Below are positions 49,708 through 57,901 of a DNA stretch of 64,000 nt, in pieces. A model generated the notes under the pieces. The model did no database searches and was not told where the DNA came from. It saw nothing but the letters and a program-made list of their open reading frames with translations. The position numbers and the translations under genes were made by a program. The stretch lies in NCBI RefSeq assembly GCF_042648505.1, contig NZ_JBHRXK010000003.1, positions 434,001 to 498,000 of the forward strand, in the 5' to 3' direction. How positions within the stretch are numbered: position 1 is the stretch's first letter; the number at the start of each line of letters is the position of its first letter. Source of the stretch: Lysobacter_L cavernae. Lineage in GTDB: Bacteria; Pseudomonadota; Gammaproteobacteria; Xanthomonadales; Xanthomonadaceae.

Positions 49708-50680
49708 GCGGCATCAGCGCCAATGCGCGCAGGCAGGCATGGCGGTGCTGCGGCCCGCAGCCGGGGCCGAGCGTGGCTTGGCCGGGCAGGCGCAGCTGAT
49801 AACGGCGGCCGTCGCGCTCGGCCTCGTCGACCCAGCGTGCCAACCGGGCGATGCGTGCCTCGACGGCGAGGCCGGTCAGCGTGCGCCAGTCGAGCACGAC
49901 CTCGGCGCCGAGTGGCTGTTCGTACTCGCGCACCAGCAGCGTGTCGCGCCGTGCCGAGGGCTTCCAGGCGATCGCGCGCCGCGCGTCGCCGGGGCGATAG
50001 GCGCGCAGGTGGTGGACGTCGTCGCCGCGCGGGTGCAGCCGCGCCTGCACGCGATCACCGTGACCGGTCGGCAGCGGCGGACCGTGCGCTTCCGGTGCCG
50101 GATAGACCAGCAGCGGCGTCTCCGGCCACACGTAGGCCCAGGCCCGCGCCAGGCCCAGCGGGCGCGTCGTTGACAGGCGCAACCGTGGCAGGTCGAACCA
50201 GCCGCGTCGCTGCGTCGCAAGCAGCAACTGCGCCTCGCCGGCACCGGCGACCAGATTGAGCACGGACGGGTCGGCATCGAGGCGGCCGTCGTCGTCGAGG
50301 CGCAGGCCGCGACGCGCGCGACCGGCCGCGGCGCGTGCATGCACGCGCACGGCCAGCGGCGCACCGGCGGCGACCGGCTCGGCGTCGACGGCGATCACGC
50401 CCAAGCCGGACAGCTGCATCTGCGCCGCGATCAGGCTGGCAAGCCCGGCGCCGCCCAGCAGCAGGCCGAGCAGCAGCGCCGGGTTGTTGTTGTAGTTCAA
50501 GGCGCCGACCAGCATGGTCAGCAGCAGCGCGCCGTAGAACAGGCCGAAGCCGGTCGGCAGCACGTAGATGCGGCGGCGATGGAACACGACCGGCAGCGCT
50601 TCCGGTTCGCGCGGCCGCGTCCACACCATCGCAAACGCATGGATGCGCGCGCGCAGGCGCGCCGCCGGTGATGCCTCCAT
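49700..50680 (-). CDS. DUF58 domain-containing protein
   Basis: Membrane protein of 326 residues. Two helices lie near residues 40-85 (VLPTGFGLFYGALLLTMLVG and ALLLGLLLGGAGLASLIAA). The DUF58 segment is near 230-260 (DDVHHLRAYRPGDARRAIAWKPSAR), the usual signature of proteins encoded beside MoxR ATPases. The start is ATG at 50680, 7 bases after the moxR stop. With MoxR and TgpA it probably forms an envelope-linked chaperone module; the biochemical role is not known. Confidence 0.85.
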   Translation of the reverse strand: MEASPAARLRARIHAFAMVWTRPREPEALPVVFHRRRIYVLPTGFGLFYGALLLTMLVGALNYNNNPALLLGLLLGGAGLASLIAAQMQLSGLGVIAVDAEPVAAGAPLAVRVHARAAAGRARRGLRLDDDGRLDADPSVLNLVAGAGEAQLLLATQRRGWFDLPRLRLSTTRPLGLARAWAYVWPETPLLVYPAPEAHGPPLPTGHGDRVQARLHPRGDDVHHLRAYRPGDARRAIAWKPSARRDTLLVREYEQPLGAEVVLDWRTLTGLAVEARIARLARWVDEAERDGRRYQLRLPGQATLGPGCGPQHRHACLRALALMPHG

Positions 50681-50687
50681 GGCGCGC

Positions 50688-51641
50688 TCAGTCCACCGGC
50701 ACCGCGTGCAGGATCGCCTTGGCCAGCGCCGCGTCCTTGCTGGCATCGACCTCGGCGACAAGACGATGTGCCGCCACCGCCGGGAACAAGGCCTGCACGT
50801 CCTCCGGCAGCACATGGTTGCGGCCGAGCAACAGCGCATACGCGCGTGCGGCGCGCAGCAGCGCCAGGCCGGCGCGCGGCGACAGGCCAACGCGCACGCC
50901 GGGGTGGCGGCGGCTGCGCGCGAGCAGCGCCTGCACGTAGCCGATCAGCGCCTCGCTGGCATGCACCGCGGTCACCGCGCGACGCGCGGCCAGCACGTCC
51001 TCGCTGCCGAGCAGCGGCAGCGTCTGCGCGATCAGGTCGCGGCGGTCGGCGCCAGCGAGCAGGTCGCGCTCGGCGGCTTCTCCCGGATAACCCAGCGCCA
51101 GCCGCAGCAGGAAGCGGTCGAGCTGCGAATCCGGCAGCGGGTAGGTGCCGGCCAGGTCGACCGGGTTCTGCGTCGCAATCACGAAGAACGGATCGGGCAA
51201 CGGGTGGCTGGTGCCGTCAACGGTGACCTGGTGCTCGGCCATCGCTTCGAGCAGCGCGCTCTGCGTGCGCGGCGGTGCACGGTTGATCTCGTCGGCGAGC
51301 AATACCTGGGTGAACACCGGGCCGGGGTGGAACTGGAAGTTGCGCGACTGTGGGTCGAACACCGACACGCCGACGACATCGGCCGGCAACAGGTCGGAGG
51401 TGAACTGCACGCGCTGGAACTCGAGCCCGAGCGTGGCCGCCAGTGCGTGCGCCAGCGTGGTCTTGCCAAGACCGGGCAGGTCTTCGATCAGCAGATGGCC
51501 GTCGGAGAGCAGCGCGACGAAGGCCAGACGCACTTCGTGCGGCTTGCCGAGCACCAGCGCATTGACCTGGGCCTGGGCGCGGTCGAGGGTGGCGCGCAGA
51601 CCATCGGTTAGCATGGGCGCTGTCGAAAGGGATGCCGCCAT
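50688..51641 (-). CDS. MoxR-family AAA+ ATPase
   Basis: Cytoplasmic AAA+ chaperone-type ATPase of 317 residues. Walker A is EDLPGLGKTTLA and Walker B is VLLADEINRAPP; sensor 1 is FFVIATQNPV. The lid domain has GLSPRAGLALLRAARA. AGGAG lies about 10 bases before the ATG at 51641; an internal ATG at 51614 is a shorter option. First gene of the operon with DUF58, tgpA and slp. Confidence 0.92.
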   Translation of the reverse strand: MAASLSTAPMLTDGLRATLDRAQAQVNALVLGKPHEVRLAFVALLSDGHLLIEDLPGLGKTTLAHALAATLGLEFQRVQFTSDLLPADVVGVSVFDPQSRNFQFHPGPVFTQVLLADEINRAPPRTQSALLEAMAEHQVTVDGTSHPLPDPFFVIATQNPVDLAGTYPLPDSQLDRFLLRLALGYPGEAAERDLLAGADRRDLIAQTLPLLGSEDVLAARRAVTAVHASEALIGYVQALLARSRRHPGVRVGLSPRAGLALLRAARAYALLLGRNHVLPEDVQALFPAVAAHRLVAEVDASKDAALAKAILHAVPVD

Positions 51642-51807
51642 CGTGCGTCTTCTCCTCAGTTGCGATCACAACACTGGCCGGCCCGGCCATTGCCGTGCAG
51701 GTCCGGTCTGGTCTGGTTCCCTTGTCCGGCGCGGCTGCGTCGTGGTGCGACGCAGTGGTTGGTGTCGCACCGACTCCCATCAGCAAGTGTAGCGAGGTCA
51801 CCAACGA

Positions 51808-53661
51808 ATGCACGATGAGGTGCAGGCACGGCGCGGTTTCTGGGTGCTCTGGGTCGCCGTTGCGCTGGTCAAGCTGGTGGTCGCCGCGCGCTTGCCGCTG
51901 TTCGTCGACGAGGCGTTTTACTGGCAGGAAGGCCAACACCTGGCCGCGGCGTATTCCGACCTGCCCGGTCTGACCGCGTGGTTGACCCGCGTCGGCGTCG
52001 TGCTCGGTGGCGGCCACGCCTTCGCCCTGCGGTTGCCGTTCCTGCTGATCGCGGCATTGCTGCCGTGGCTGGTGGTGCACATCACCGCGCGAGAGTTCGG
52101 TGCGCGCGACGGTTGGCAGGCCGGCTGTTTCGCGCTGCTGCTGCCGCTGGCCGGCACGCTCGGTCTGATGGCCCTGCCCGACGCGGCGATGGCGCTGGCG
52201 ACGCTGTTGTGCCTGGATGCCGGCGCGCGCCTGCTGCGCCAGGTCAGCCCGGGCGCGGCGCTGGAGCTGGCGCTCGGCCTGACGATCGGCGCACTGAGTC
52301 ATTACCGTTTCATTGCCGTGATCGCTGTCGGTTTCATCGCCTTGCTGCTGCTGGCCGACGGACGCCGCGCGCTGCGCGATGTGCGCGTGCTGATCGCGAT
52401 CGCGTTTGGCGCTTCGGCGTGGGTGCCGCTGGTGGCCTGGAACCTGGACAACGCCGATGCCGGGCTGCGCTTTCAGCTGGTCGAGCGCCACCCGTGGGCA
52501 TTCCATGCCGACGGCCTGTGGTTCATCGCGATCCAGGCGTTGCTGGTGACGCCGCTGTTGTTCACCGCATTGGCGGTGGCGGCGTGGCGCGGCCAGCGCA
52601 GCGCGTTGCCGGTTTCGCGTTATTTCGCCCTGCTCGGCGGGCTGGTGGTGTTGGGGTTCTTCGCCCTGGGCTTCTTTGCCGACACCGAGCGGGTGAGCTT
52701 CCATTGGCCGTTGCCGGGCTACCTCGCGCTGTTGCCGTTGTTGCCGATGACGCTGGCGCGCTGGCCGCGTTGGTTGCGCGTGGCGACCTGGTCGCTGGCC
52801 GGGCTCGGACTGGTGGCGACGCTGGGCTATTACGTGACGGTGTCGCAGCCGCACTTGCGTGCTCGCAGCGCCGCCGAGAAGTGGTACCCGGCCAACTTCG
52901 CCGGCTGGGACGAGCTCGCCGAGGCGGTGCGCGCCCAGCGTGCGGCGATGCCGGATGGCACGCGCGTGGTGGCGGACAACTTCAAGGTCGCCGCGGAGCT
53001 CGGCTTCGCCCTCGGCGATCCACGCATCGCCGTGCTCGATCACCCGCTCAACCACAAGCACGGACGCGCACCGCAGTTGGCGCTGTGGGGGCTGCAGACA
53101 CCGGGCCGCGAGGCCTGGGGTGACACGCCGGTGCTGCTCGTCGTCGGCGTCAGCGAGGTGCCGTACAAGCACCTGCTCAGTCGCTACCACGGCCTGTGCG
53201 CGATGGTCGGGCCGCTGCCACCGCCGCGCGTGCTCAATGTCGACCACGGCCGCCAGCGTTTCCTGTTGTTCGCTTTGGACGGCGAGCGCCGTGCAGGCGA
53301 ATGCACGACGCCGGCGATGGTCTGGATCGACGCGCCGGTGGCCCGGGCGGCAGTCGGCCGCCGCTTCGAGGTGCACGGCTGGGCGTTCAAGGACGGGGTC
53401 GGACTGGCGGGCGTCGAGGTGACGCTCGATGGGCGGGTCGTCGCCCAGGCCGAATACGGTCGCCCGTTCGCCGGCCTGCAGCAGGCCTGGCCCGGGTCTA
53501 ACGATCCACAGCATCCGCAGGTCGGTTTCAGCGCGCAGGTCGATCTGCATGGCCGCGACGAACTCGCGCCCGGGCGGCACTGGCTGGGCCTGCACCTGCA
53601 CGGCCGTGATGGCAGCATCGAGATCTGGCCGGAGCAGCCGCTTGAGCTGCGCCCGGATTAG
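51808..53661 (+). CDS. ArnT-like glycosyltransferase with C-terminal Ig-like domain
   Basis: Inner-membrane GT-C-fold transferase of 617 residues that would use a polyprenyl-phosphate sugar. The first periplasmic loop has VDEAFYWQEGQHLAAAY, the acidic catalytic motif of the PMT/ArnT family. About ten helices fill residues 10-350. A soluble periplasmic part follows. From about 500 on there is an extra beta-rich domain (FEVHGWAFKDGVGLAGVEV, VGFSAQVDLHG and GRHWLGLHLHGRDGSIEI), like Ig-type domains seen on secreted carbohydrate proteins. Target could be lipid A, protein or another glycan. Single gene, divergent from moxR. Confidence 0.82.
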   Translation: MHDEVQARRGFWVLWVAVALVKLVVAARLPLFVDEAFYWQEGQHLAAAYSDLPGLTAWLTRVGVVLGGGHAFALRLPFLLIAALLPWLVVHITAREFGARDGWQAGCFALLLPLAGTLGLMALPDAAMALATLLCLDAGARLLRQVSPGAALELALGLTIGALSHYRFIAVIAVGFIALLLLADGRRALRDVRVLIAIAFGASAWVPLVAWNLDNADAGLRFQLVERHPWAFHADGLWFIAIQALLVTPLLFTALAVAAWRGQRSALPVSRYFALLGGLVVLGFFALGFFADTERVSFHWPLPGYLALLPLLPMTLARWPRWLRVATWSLAGLGLVATLGYYVTVSQPHLRARSAAEKWYPANFAGWDELAEAVRAQRAAMPDGTRVVADNFKVAAELGFALGDPRIAVLDHPLNHKHGRAPQLALWGLQTPGREAWGDTPVLLVVGVSEVPYKHLLSRYHGLCAMVGPLPPPRVLNVDHGRQRFLLFALDGERRAGECTTPAMVWIDAPVARAAVGRRFEVHGWAFKDGVGLAGVEVTLDGRVVAQAEYGRPFAGLQQAWPGSNDPQHPQVGFSAQVDLHGRDELAPGRHWLGLHLHGRDGSIEIWPEQPLELRPD

Positions 53662-53682
53662 CTGCCGGGCCGGTTTGCACCA

Positions 53683-54258
53683 CTAAGGCAGGGCGAAGCC
53701 GGCCTGGCGCAGCAGGCGCGCGGTCGCAATCAGCGGCAGGCCGATCAGCGCGGTCGGGTCGCGCGTCTCGATCGCCTCGAACAGGCCGATGCCCAGGCCT
53801 TCGGACTTGAAGCTGCCGGCACAGTCGTAGGGCTGCTCGGCATCGACGTAGCGGGCGATCTCGTCGGGTGCCAACACCCGGAAATGCACCGTGGTGCAGT
53901 CCAGCGCCTGCAGCGGCGGCTGGCCGTCGCGCAGCAGGCACAGTCCAGTGTGGAATCGAACCGCCTGGCCCGACATCGCCGTCAACTGCGTGATCGCGGC
54001 GTCGCGGTGACCGGGCTTGCCGAGCGCCTGGCCAGCGAACTCGGCGACCTGGTCGGAGCCGATCACCCAGGCCCGCGGGTGCGCGGGCGCGATCGCCGCG
54101 GCTTTGGCGAAGGCCAGCCGCTGCGCCAGCGCCGACGGCGCCTCGCCGGGATGGGGCGATTCGTCGGTATCGGGGCGGGCGGTGTCGAACGGCAGCCGCA
54201 GGCGGGCGAGCAGCTCGTGGCGGTAGCGCGAGGTCGAAGCGAGGATCAGGGACGGCAT
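53683..54258 (-). CDS. maf: Maf-like nucleotide pyrophosphatase
   Basis: House-cleaning nucleoside triphosphate pyrophosphatase of 191 residues, closest to the YceF branch acting on 7-methyl-GTP. Key segments are LILASTSRYRHELLARL, GSDQVAEFAGQALGKPG (the catalytic Asp is in SDQ) and EQPYDCAGSFKSEGLG. The ATG at 54258 is the start; 17 more codons upstream have no homology. The SDQ rather than SDT motif fits YceF. It is often divergent from yceD-rpmF, as here with one small gene between. Confidence 0.9.
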   Translation of the reverse strand: MPSLILASTSRYRHELLARLRLPFDTARPDTDESPHPGEAPSALAQRLAFAKAAAIAPAHPRAWVIGSDQVAEFAGQALGKPGHRDAAITQLTAMSGQAVRFHTGLCLLRDGQPPLQALDCTTVHFRVLAPDEIARYVDAEQPYDCAGSFKSEGLGIGLFEAIETRDPTALIGLPLIATARLLRQAGFALP

Positions 54259-54271
54259 CGAATTGTTCAGG

Positions 54272-54634
54272 TCAGCGGGGTGCGAGGCGGGCGCGGGCGA
54301 TCTGGGCAAGCTGGTGCTCGATTTCGGCGCGTGCGGCGTCGATCGAGGCGCGCACCTGGCTCAGCTGCGCCAGGCTGGCCCCGCGGCCGTGGTCGCGCAG
54401 CCACAGCCGCTGCCGCAGCATCTCGCGCATGGCCTCGCCGACCGGGTCCTCGCCGCGCTCGCCGGCGACGGCCTCGATCTCGGCGCGGGCCGTGCGCAGG
54501 CGGGCTTCAAGAGCATCGGCGGCATCAAGCACCTCGCGCACCGCCCGCTCGTGGCGACCGCCGCCGCGACGGAAAAGGTAGGCCAGGGCCGCGGCCACGA
54601 GCACGGCGAGAAGCAGGGACAGGGTGGTGGTCAC
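54272..54634 (-). CDS. Small membrane-anchored protein
   Basis: Not recognised. About 120 residues: an N-terminal membrane helix (TTLSLLLAVLVAAALAYLF) is followed by a charged, helical and probably coiled-coil segment rich in Ala, Arg and Glu (ALEARLRTARAEIEAVAGE). The GTG at 54634 is tentative; an ATG at 54688 would add 18 residues and lacks a ribosome site as well. It ends 13 bases before the maf start, so the two are probably cotranscribed. Confidence 0.6.
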   Translation of the reverse strand: MTTTLSLLLAVLVAAALAYLFRRGGGRHERAVREVLDAADALEARLRTARAEIEAVAGERGEDPVGEAMREMLRQRLWLRDHGRGASLAQLSQVRASIDAARAEIEHQLAQIARARLAPR

Positions 54635-54731
54635 GGCGTGGCTGGCTGAACGGGAGCGGAGCCCGCAGTCTGACCCGATGCCGTGCATTCCGGCAAATCG
54701 GCGCCGCCAGCTATGCACACAAGCACTTACT

Positions 54732-54774
54732 GGAACGACTTGCAGGGACGCCTGCAGGAACGCCTGCAGGAACA
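54732..54774 (+). repeat. Twelve-base tandem repeats before yceD
   Basis: CGCCTGCAGGAA occurs twice in a row at 54749-54772, preceded by a degenerate copy. It lies about 55 bases before the yceD ATG, in the region where its promoter would be. Confidence 0.6.
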
Positions 54775-54824
54775 GACGCTTAGGTTTGACAGTGGCTGGC
54801 CGTGTCTCTAAAATTCCGCGGCTT

Positions 54825-55334
54825 ATGTCAGCGAACCTGCCCGAGATGTTGGATGCTTGGCGCATGGTGGCGGCACGGCGCGGCGTGGAAGGCCGCGTGC
54901 CGCTGTCATCGTTGACACGGTTGCAGGACAGTCTGGTCGACACGGAAGGTGAGGTGCGCTTCGCGCTCGATTTCGATCGCGACGCGCTGAAAGTGCCTTA
55001 TGTCGAGCTGCGTATCGATGCCGAGCTGCCGCTGACCTGTCAGCGCAGCCTGGAACGGTTCCTGCTGCCGGTGCAGATCGTGCAGCGGCTCGGCCTGATC
55101 CGCGACGAAGCGGAAGAGGCTGCGCTGCCGCCGGGTTACGAGCCGCTGCTGATGCCGGAAAACGGCATGTTGCGGACGGTTGAGCTGGTCGAGGATGAAT
55201 TGATCCTGGCCGTGCCGGTGGTGCCGATATCACCCGGCACCGAGACGGTGGAAGGCGACTGGCCGGCCGAAGAGGCCGAGTCCGAGCGACCGAATCCGTT
55301 CGCGGCGTTGTCGGCATTGAAGAAATCGAACTAG
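54825..55334 (+). CDS. yceD: YceD / DUF177 family protein
   Basis: Protein of 169 residues in the DUF177 family, conserved before rpmF and linked in other organisms to 23S rRNA metabolism. It contains the segment LPLTCQRSLERFLLPVQI, where the family usually has a CxxC near this Cys and here only one Cys of the pair remains (TCQRS). The C-terminus is NPFAALSALKKSN, the typical end. rpmF follows 44 bases later. Confidence 0.87.
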   Translation: MSANLPEMLDAWRMVAARRGVEGRVPLSSLTRLQDSLVDTEGEVRFALDFDRDALKVPYVELRIDAELPLTCQRSLERFLLPVQIVQRLGLIRDEAEEAALPPGYEPLLMPENGMLRTVELVEDELILAVPVVPISPGTETVEGDWPAEEAESERPNPFAALSALKKSN

Positions 55335-55378
55335 CTACATCGCGTTTCAGTTATCACAGTTTTTCTTGGAGCAAGACC

Positions 55379-55573
55379 ATGGCTGTCCAGAAGTCCCGCG
55401 TTTCCCCGTCCAAGCGCGGCATGCGCCGTTCGCACGATGCGCTGTCCGCCAAGCAGCTGGCCACCGACCCGACCACGGGCGAGACCCACCTGCGCCACCA
55501 CGTCACCGCCGACGGTTACTACCGTGGCAAGAAGGTGATCGACACCAAGTCCAAGGTCGCCGACGAAGAGTAA
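55379..55573 (+). CDS. rpmF: 50S ribosomal protein L32
   Basis: Small basic ribosomal protein (64 residues). The N-terminus AVQKSRVSPSKRGMRRSHDAL is diagnostic, and the RHHVTADGYYRGKKVI segment follows. There is no zinc-ribbon Cys set, so this is the zinc-independent form. GGAG lies upstream. The next gene is fabH after a 224-base gap; plsX, which often stands here, is missing. Confidence 0.97.
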   Translation: MAVQKSRVSPSKRGMRRSHDALSAKQLATDPTTGETHLRHHVTADGYYRGKKVIDTKSKVADEE

Positions 55574-55747
55574 TCTTCGGTCACCCGCCGCGCCGCGCGT
55601 CCGCTCAAACGGCGCGTGCGAGGCCGTCGCCGATCCTGCTCATTGCTGGTTGTCCCGATCCAGGTGCACCAGGCCGGTCCGATACGGGCTGGTCCAGTGC
55701 CAGGTCGATCCAGGGCGAGGACTTTCGGCCGGTCGCGGTGGGTCATG

Positions 55748-55766
55748 CCGCCAGCCCGGCTGGCGG
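55748..55766 (+). other. Stem-loop before fabH
   Basis: Eight-base stem CCGCCAGC/GCTGGCGG with loop CCG, 31 bases before the fabH ATG and without a T-run. It could be an attenuator or regulatory hairpin in the rpmF-fabH gap. Confidence 0.45.
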
Positions 55767-55797
55767 ACCCTGACTACGGCTGTGCAGCGGAGTGGTG

Positions 55798-56778
55798 ATG
55801 ACTGAACAGATTTATGCCCGCATTGCGGGCACCGGCAGCTACCTGCCTCCCAAGGTGCTGACCAACGACGACCTGGCCAAGATCGTCGATACCAGCGACG
55901 AATGGATCGCTGCGCGTACCGGCATTCGCGAGCGCCACGTCGTCGTCGACGGCGAGACCACCAGCGAACTTGCTTTCCACGCCGCGACCCGCGCCCTGGA
56001 AGCCGCCGGCGTCAGCGCCGACGAGATAGACCTGATCGTGGTCGGCACCACCACGCCCGACCTGATCTTCCCTTCGACCGCCTGCCTGCTGCAGCATCGC
56101 CTGGGTGTCAGTGGCTGCCCGGCGTTCGACGTCAACGCCGCCTGCTCGGGCTTCGTCTACGCGCTGACGGTGGCCGACAAGTTCGTCCGCTCGGGTGCCG
56201 CCAAGACGGTGCTGGTGGTCGGTGCGGAAACGCTGACCCGCATGCTCGACTGGAGCGACCGCTCGACCTGCGTGCTGTTCGGCGACGGTGCCGGCGCGGT
56301 CGTGCTCAAGGCCGACACCGAGACCGGCATCCTCAGCACCCACATGCACGCCGATGGCGCCAAGAAGGAGCTGCTGTGGAACCCGGTCGGCGTCTCGGTC
56401 GGCTTCAAGCCGGAAGAGCACAACGCCGGCGTCAAGGTGCTGATGACCGGCAACGAGGTGTTCAAGCACGCGGTCAAGGCGCTCGACTCGGTGGTCGAGG
56501 AAACGCTCGAGGCCAATGGCCTGGACCGCCACGACATCGACTGGCTGATCCCGCACCAGGCCAACCTGCGCATCATCGAGGCCACGGCCAAGCGTCTGGA
56601 CATGCCGATGGACCACGTCATCGTCACCGTCGACAAGCACGGCAACACGTCGTCGGCCTCGGTGCCGCTGGCGCTGGACGAAGCGGTGCGCTCGGGCAAG
56701 GTGCAGCGTGGCCAATTGGTGCTGCTTGAGGCCTTTGGCGGTGGCTTCACCTGGGGCTCGGCGCTGCTGCGCTACTGA
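55798..56778 (+). CDS. fabH: Beta-ketoacyl-ACP synthase III
   Basis: Starts fatty-acid synthesis by joining acetyl-CoA (or a branched starter) with malonyl-ACP. The 326 residues carry the triad Cys116 (NAACSGF), His253 (IPHQAN) and Asn283 (HGNTSSAS). The thiolase fold ends with FGGGFTWGSALLRY. The ATG at 55798 has GGAG 5 bases upstream; a GTG two codons earlier is possible. It heads the fabH-fabD-fabG-acpP-fabF cluster. Confidence 0.96.
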   Translation: MTEQIYARIAGTGSYLPPKVLTNDDLAKIVDTSDEWIAARTGIRERHVVVDGETTSELAFHAATRALEAAGVSADEIDLIVVGTTTPDLIFPSTACLLQHRLGVSGCPAFDVNAACSGFVYALTVADKFVRSGAAKTVLVVGAETLTRMLDWSDRSTCVLFGDGAGAVVLKADTETGILSTHMHADGAKKELLWNPVGVSVGFKPEEHNAGVKVLMTGNEVFKHAVKALDSVVEETLEANGLDRHDIDWLIPHQANLRIIEATAKRLDMPMDHVIVTVDKHGNTSSASVPLALDEAVRSGKVQRGQLVLLEAFGGGFTWGSALLRY

Positions 56779-56801
56779 TCCGCGCGGGTCACACGATCGC
56801 G

Positions 56802-56831
56802 AACGCCTCCGCCGTTGCCGGCGGGGGCGTT
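56802..56831 (+). terminator. Stem-loop between fabH and fabD
   Basis: Long stem AACGCCTCCGCCG with CGGCGGGGGCGTT, one mismatch, after fabH. TGTCG follows rather than a T-run, so it may only attenuate. Confidence 0.6.
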
Positions 56832-56843
56832 GTCGTATCCGGG

Positions 56844-56855
56844 ACGTGATCACGT
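56844..56855. promoter_or_regulatory. Perfect 12-base palindrome, possible operator
   Basis: ACGTGATCACGT lies in the fabH-fabD gap, 75 bases before the fabD start. Its length and symmetry suit a dimeric repressor or Crp/Clp-type binding site. No regulator is identified. Confidence 0.4.
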
Positions 56856-56929
56856 TCAGTACGCGCGAGTACAGACGCACTAGAGCAATCACTCGTATCA
56901 TGCGCACTCTTGCTCGCCAGGATCCACGC

Positions 56930-57901
56930 GTGACCGCTGCACAGACACAACACACCACCGACGCGCAGCTCGCGTTCGTGTTTCCCGGACAGGGCTCGCA
57001 GTCGCTTGGGATGCTCGCCGAACTGGCCGAGTTGCACCCGATCGTCCGCGAGACGTTCGTGGAAGCCAGCGATGGCGCCGGCGCCGATCTGTGGGCACTG
57101 AGCCAGGGCGGCCCGGAGGAAATGCTCAACCGCACCGAATACACCCAGCCGGCGTTGCTCGCCGCGGGCGTGGCGGTGTGGCGCCTGTGGCAGCAGCGCG
57201 GTGGCGCACAACCGGCGGTTCTGTCCGGGCACAGCCTCGGCGAGTACAGCGCCTTGGTCGCCGCCGGTGCGCTGTCGTTGAAGGACGGCGCGCACCTGGT
57301 GCGCCTGCGCGGACAATTCATGCAGGACGCGGCACCGGCCGGGACCGGCGCGATGGCCGCGGTGCTTGGCGCCGAGGACGCGCTGGTGCAGGAAGTCTGC
57401 ACGGCCGTGTCCGGCAGCGAGGTCGTGGTGCCGGCCAACTACAACTCGCCGGGCCAGATCGTGATCGGTGGCCATGCCGCCGCGGTCGACAAGGCGCTGG
57501 TCGTGCTGGCCGAGCGCGGCGTGCGCAAGGCGGTGAAGCTGGCGGTCAGCGTGCCGTCGCACACCCCGCTGATGCGCGATGCCGCCAACCGTCTGGCCGA
57601 GGCCATGGCCGGCCTGACCTGGCATGCGCCGACGCTGCCGGTCGTGCAGAACGTCGACGCCCAGGCACACGCCAACGTTGAGGCGATCCGCGATGCGCTG
57701 GTACGCCAGCTTTACCTGCCGGTGCAGTGGACCGGCTGCGTGCAGGCGCTGACCGTGCGAGGCGTGAGCCGCATCGCCGAGTGCGGTCCGGGCAAGGTGC
57801 TGGCTAGTCTGGTCAAGCGCATCGACAAGTCGCTCGACGCGCGTGCGCTCGGCACGCCGGGCGAGTTTGAAACCGCATTGAACGAATGGAACAACGCATG
57901 A
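56930..57901 (+). CDS. fabD: Malonyl-CoA:ACP transacylase
   Basis: Loads malonate onto acyl carrier protein (323 residues). Ser102 in SGHSLGEYSAL is the nucleophile and His211 in VPSHTPLM its partner; the N-terminus LAFVFPGQGSQ is classical. The GTG at 56930 has AGGA 7 bases upstream and is preferred; an ATG at 56900 would add ten residues. The stop overlaps fabG by 4 bases. Confidence 0.95.
   Translation: MTAAQTQHTTDAQLAFVFPGQGSQSLGMLAELAELHPIVRETFVEASDGAGADLWALSQGGPEEMLNRTEYTQPALLAAGVAVWRLWQQRGGAQPAVLSGHSLGEYSALVAAGALSLKDGAHLVRLRGQFMQDAAPAGTGAMAAVLGAEDALVQEVCTAVSGSEVVVPANYNSPGQIVIGGHAAAVDKALVVLAERGVRKAVKLAVSVPSHTPLMRDAANRLAEAMAGLTWHAPTLPVVQNVDAQAHANVEAIRDALVRQLYLPVQWTGCVQALTVRGVSRIAECGPGKVLASLVKRIDKSLDARALGTPGEFETALNEWNNA

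Noticed and set aside
51217..53601. 794-codon frame opposite the ArnT-like gene
   Set aside because: Gln/His/Arg-rich composition and overlap with two well supported genes mark it as a shadow.
55574..55791. Hidden plsX or other gene between rpmF and fabH
   Set aside because: The gap is too short for plsX and no frame shows family motifs; the overlapping short frames look like chance.
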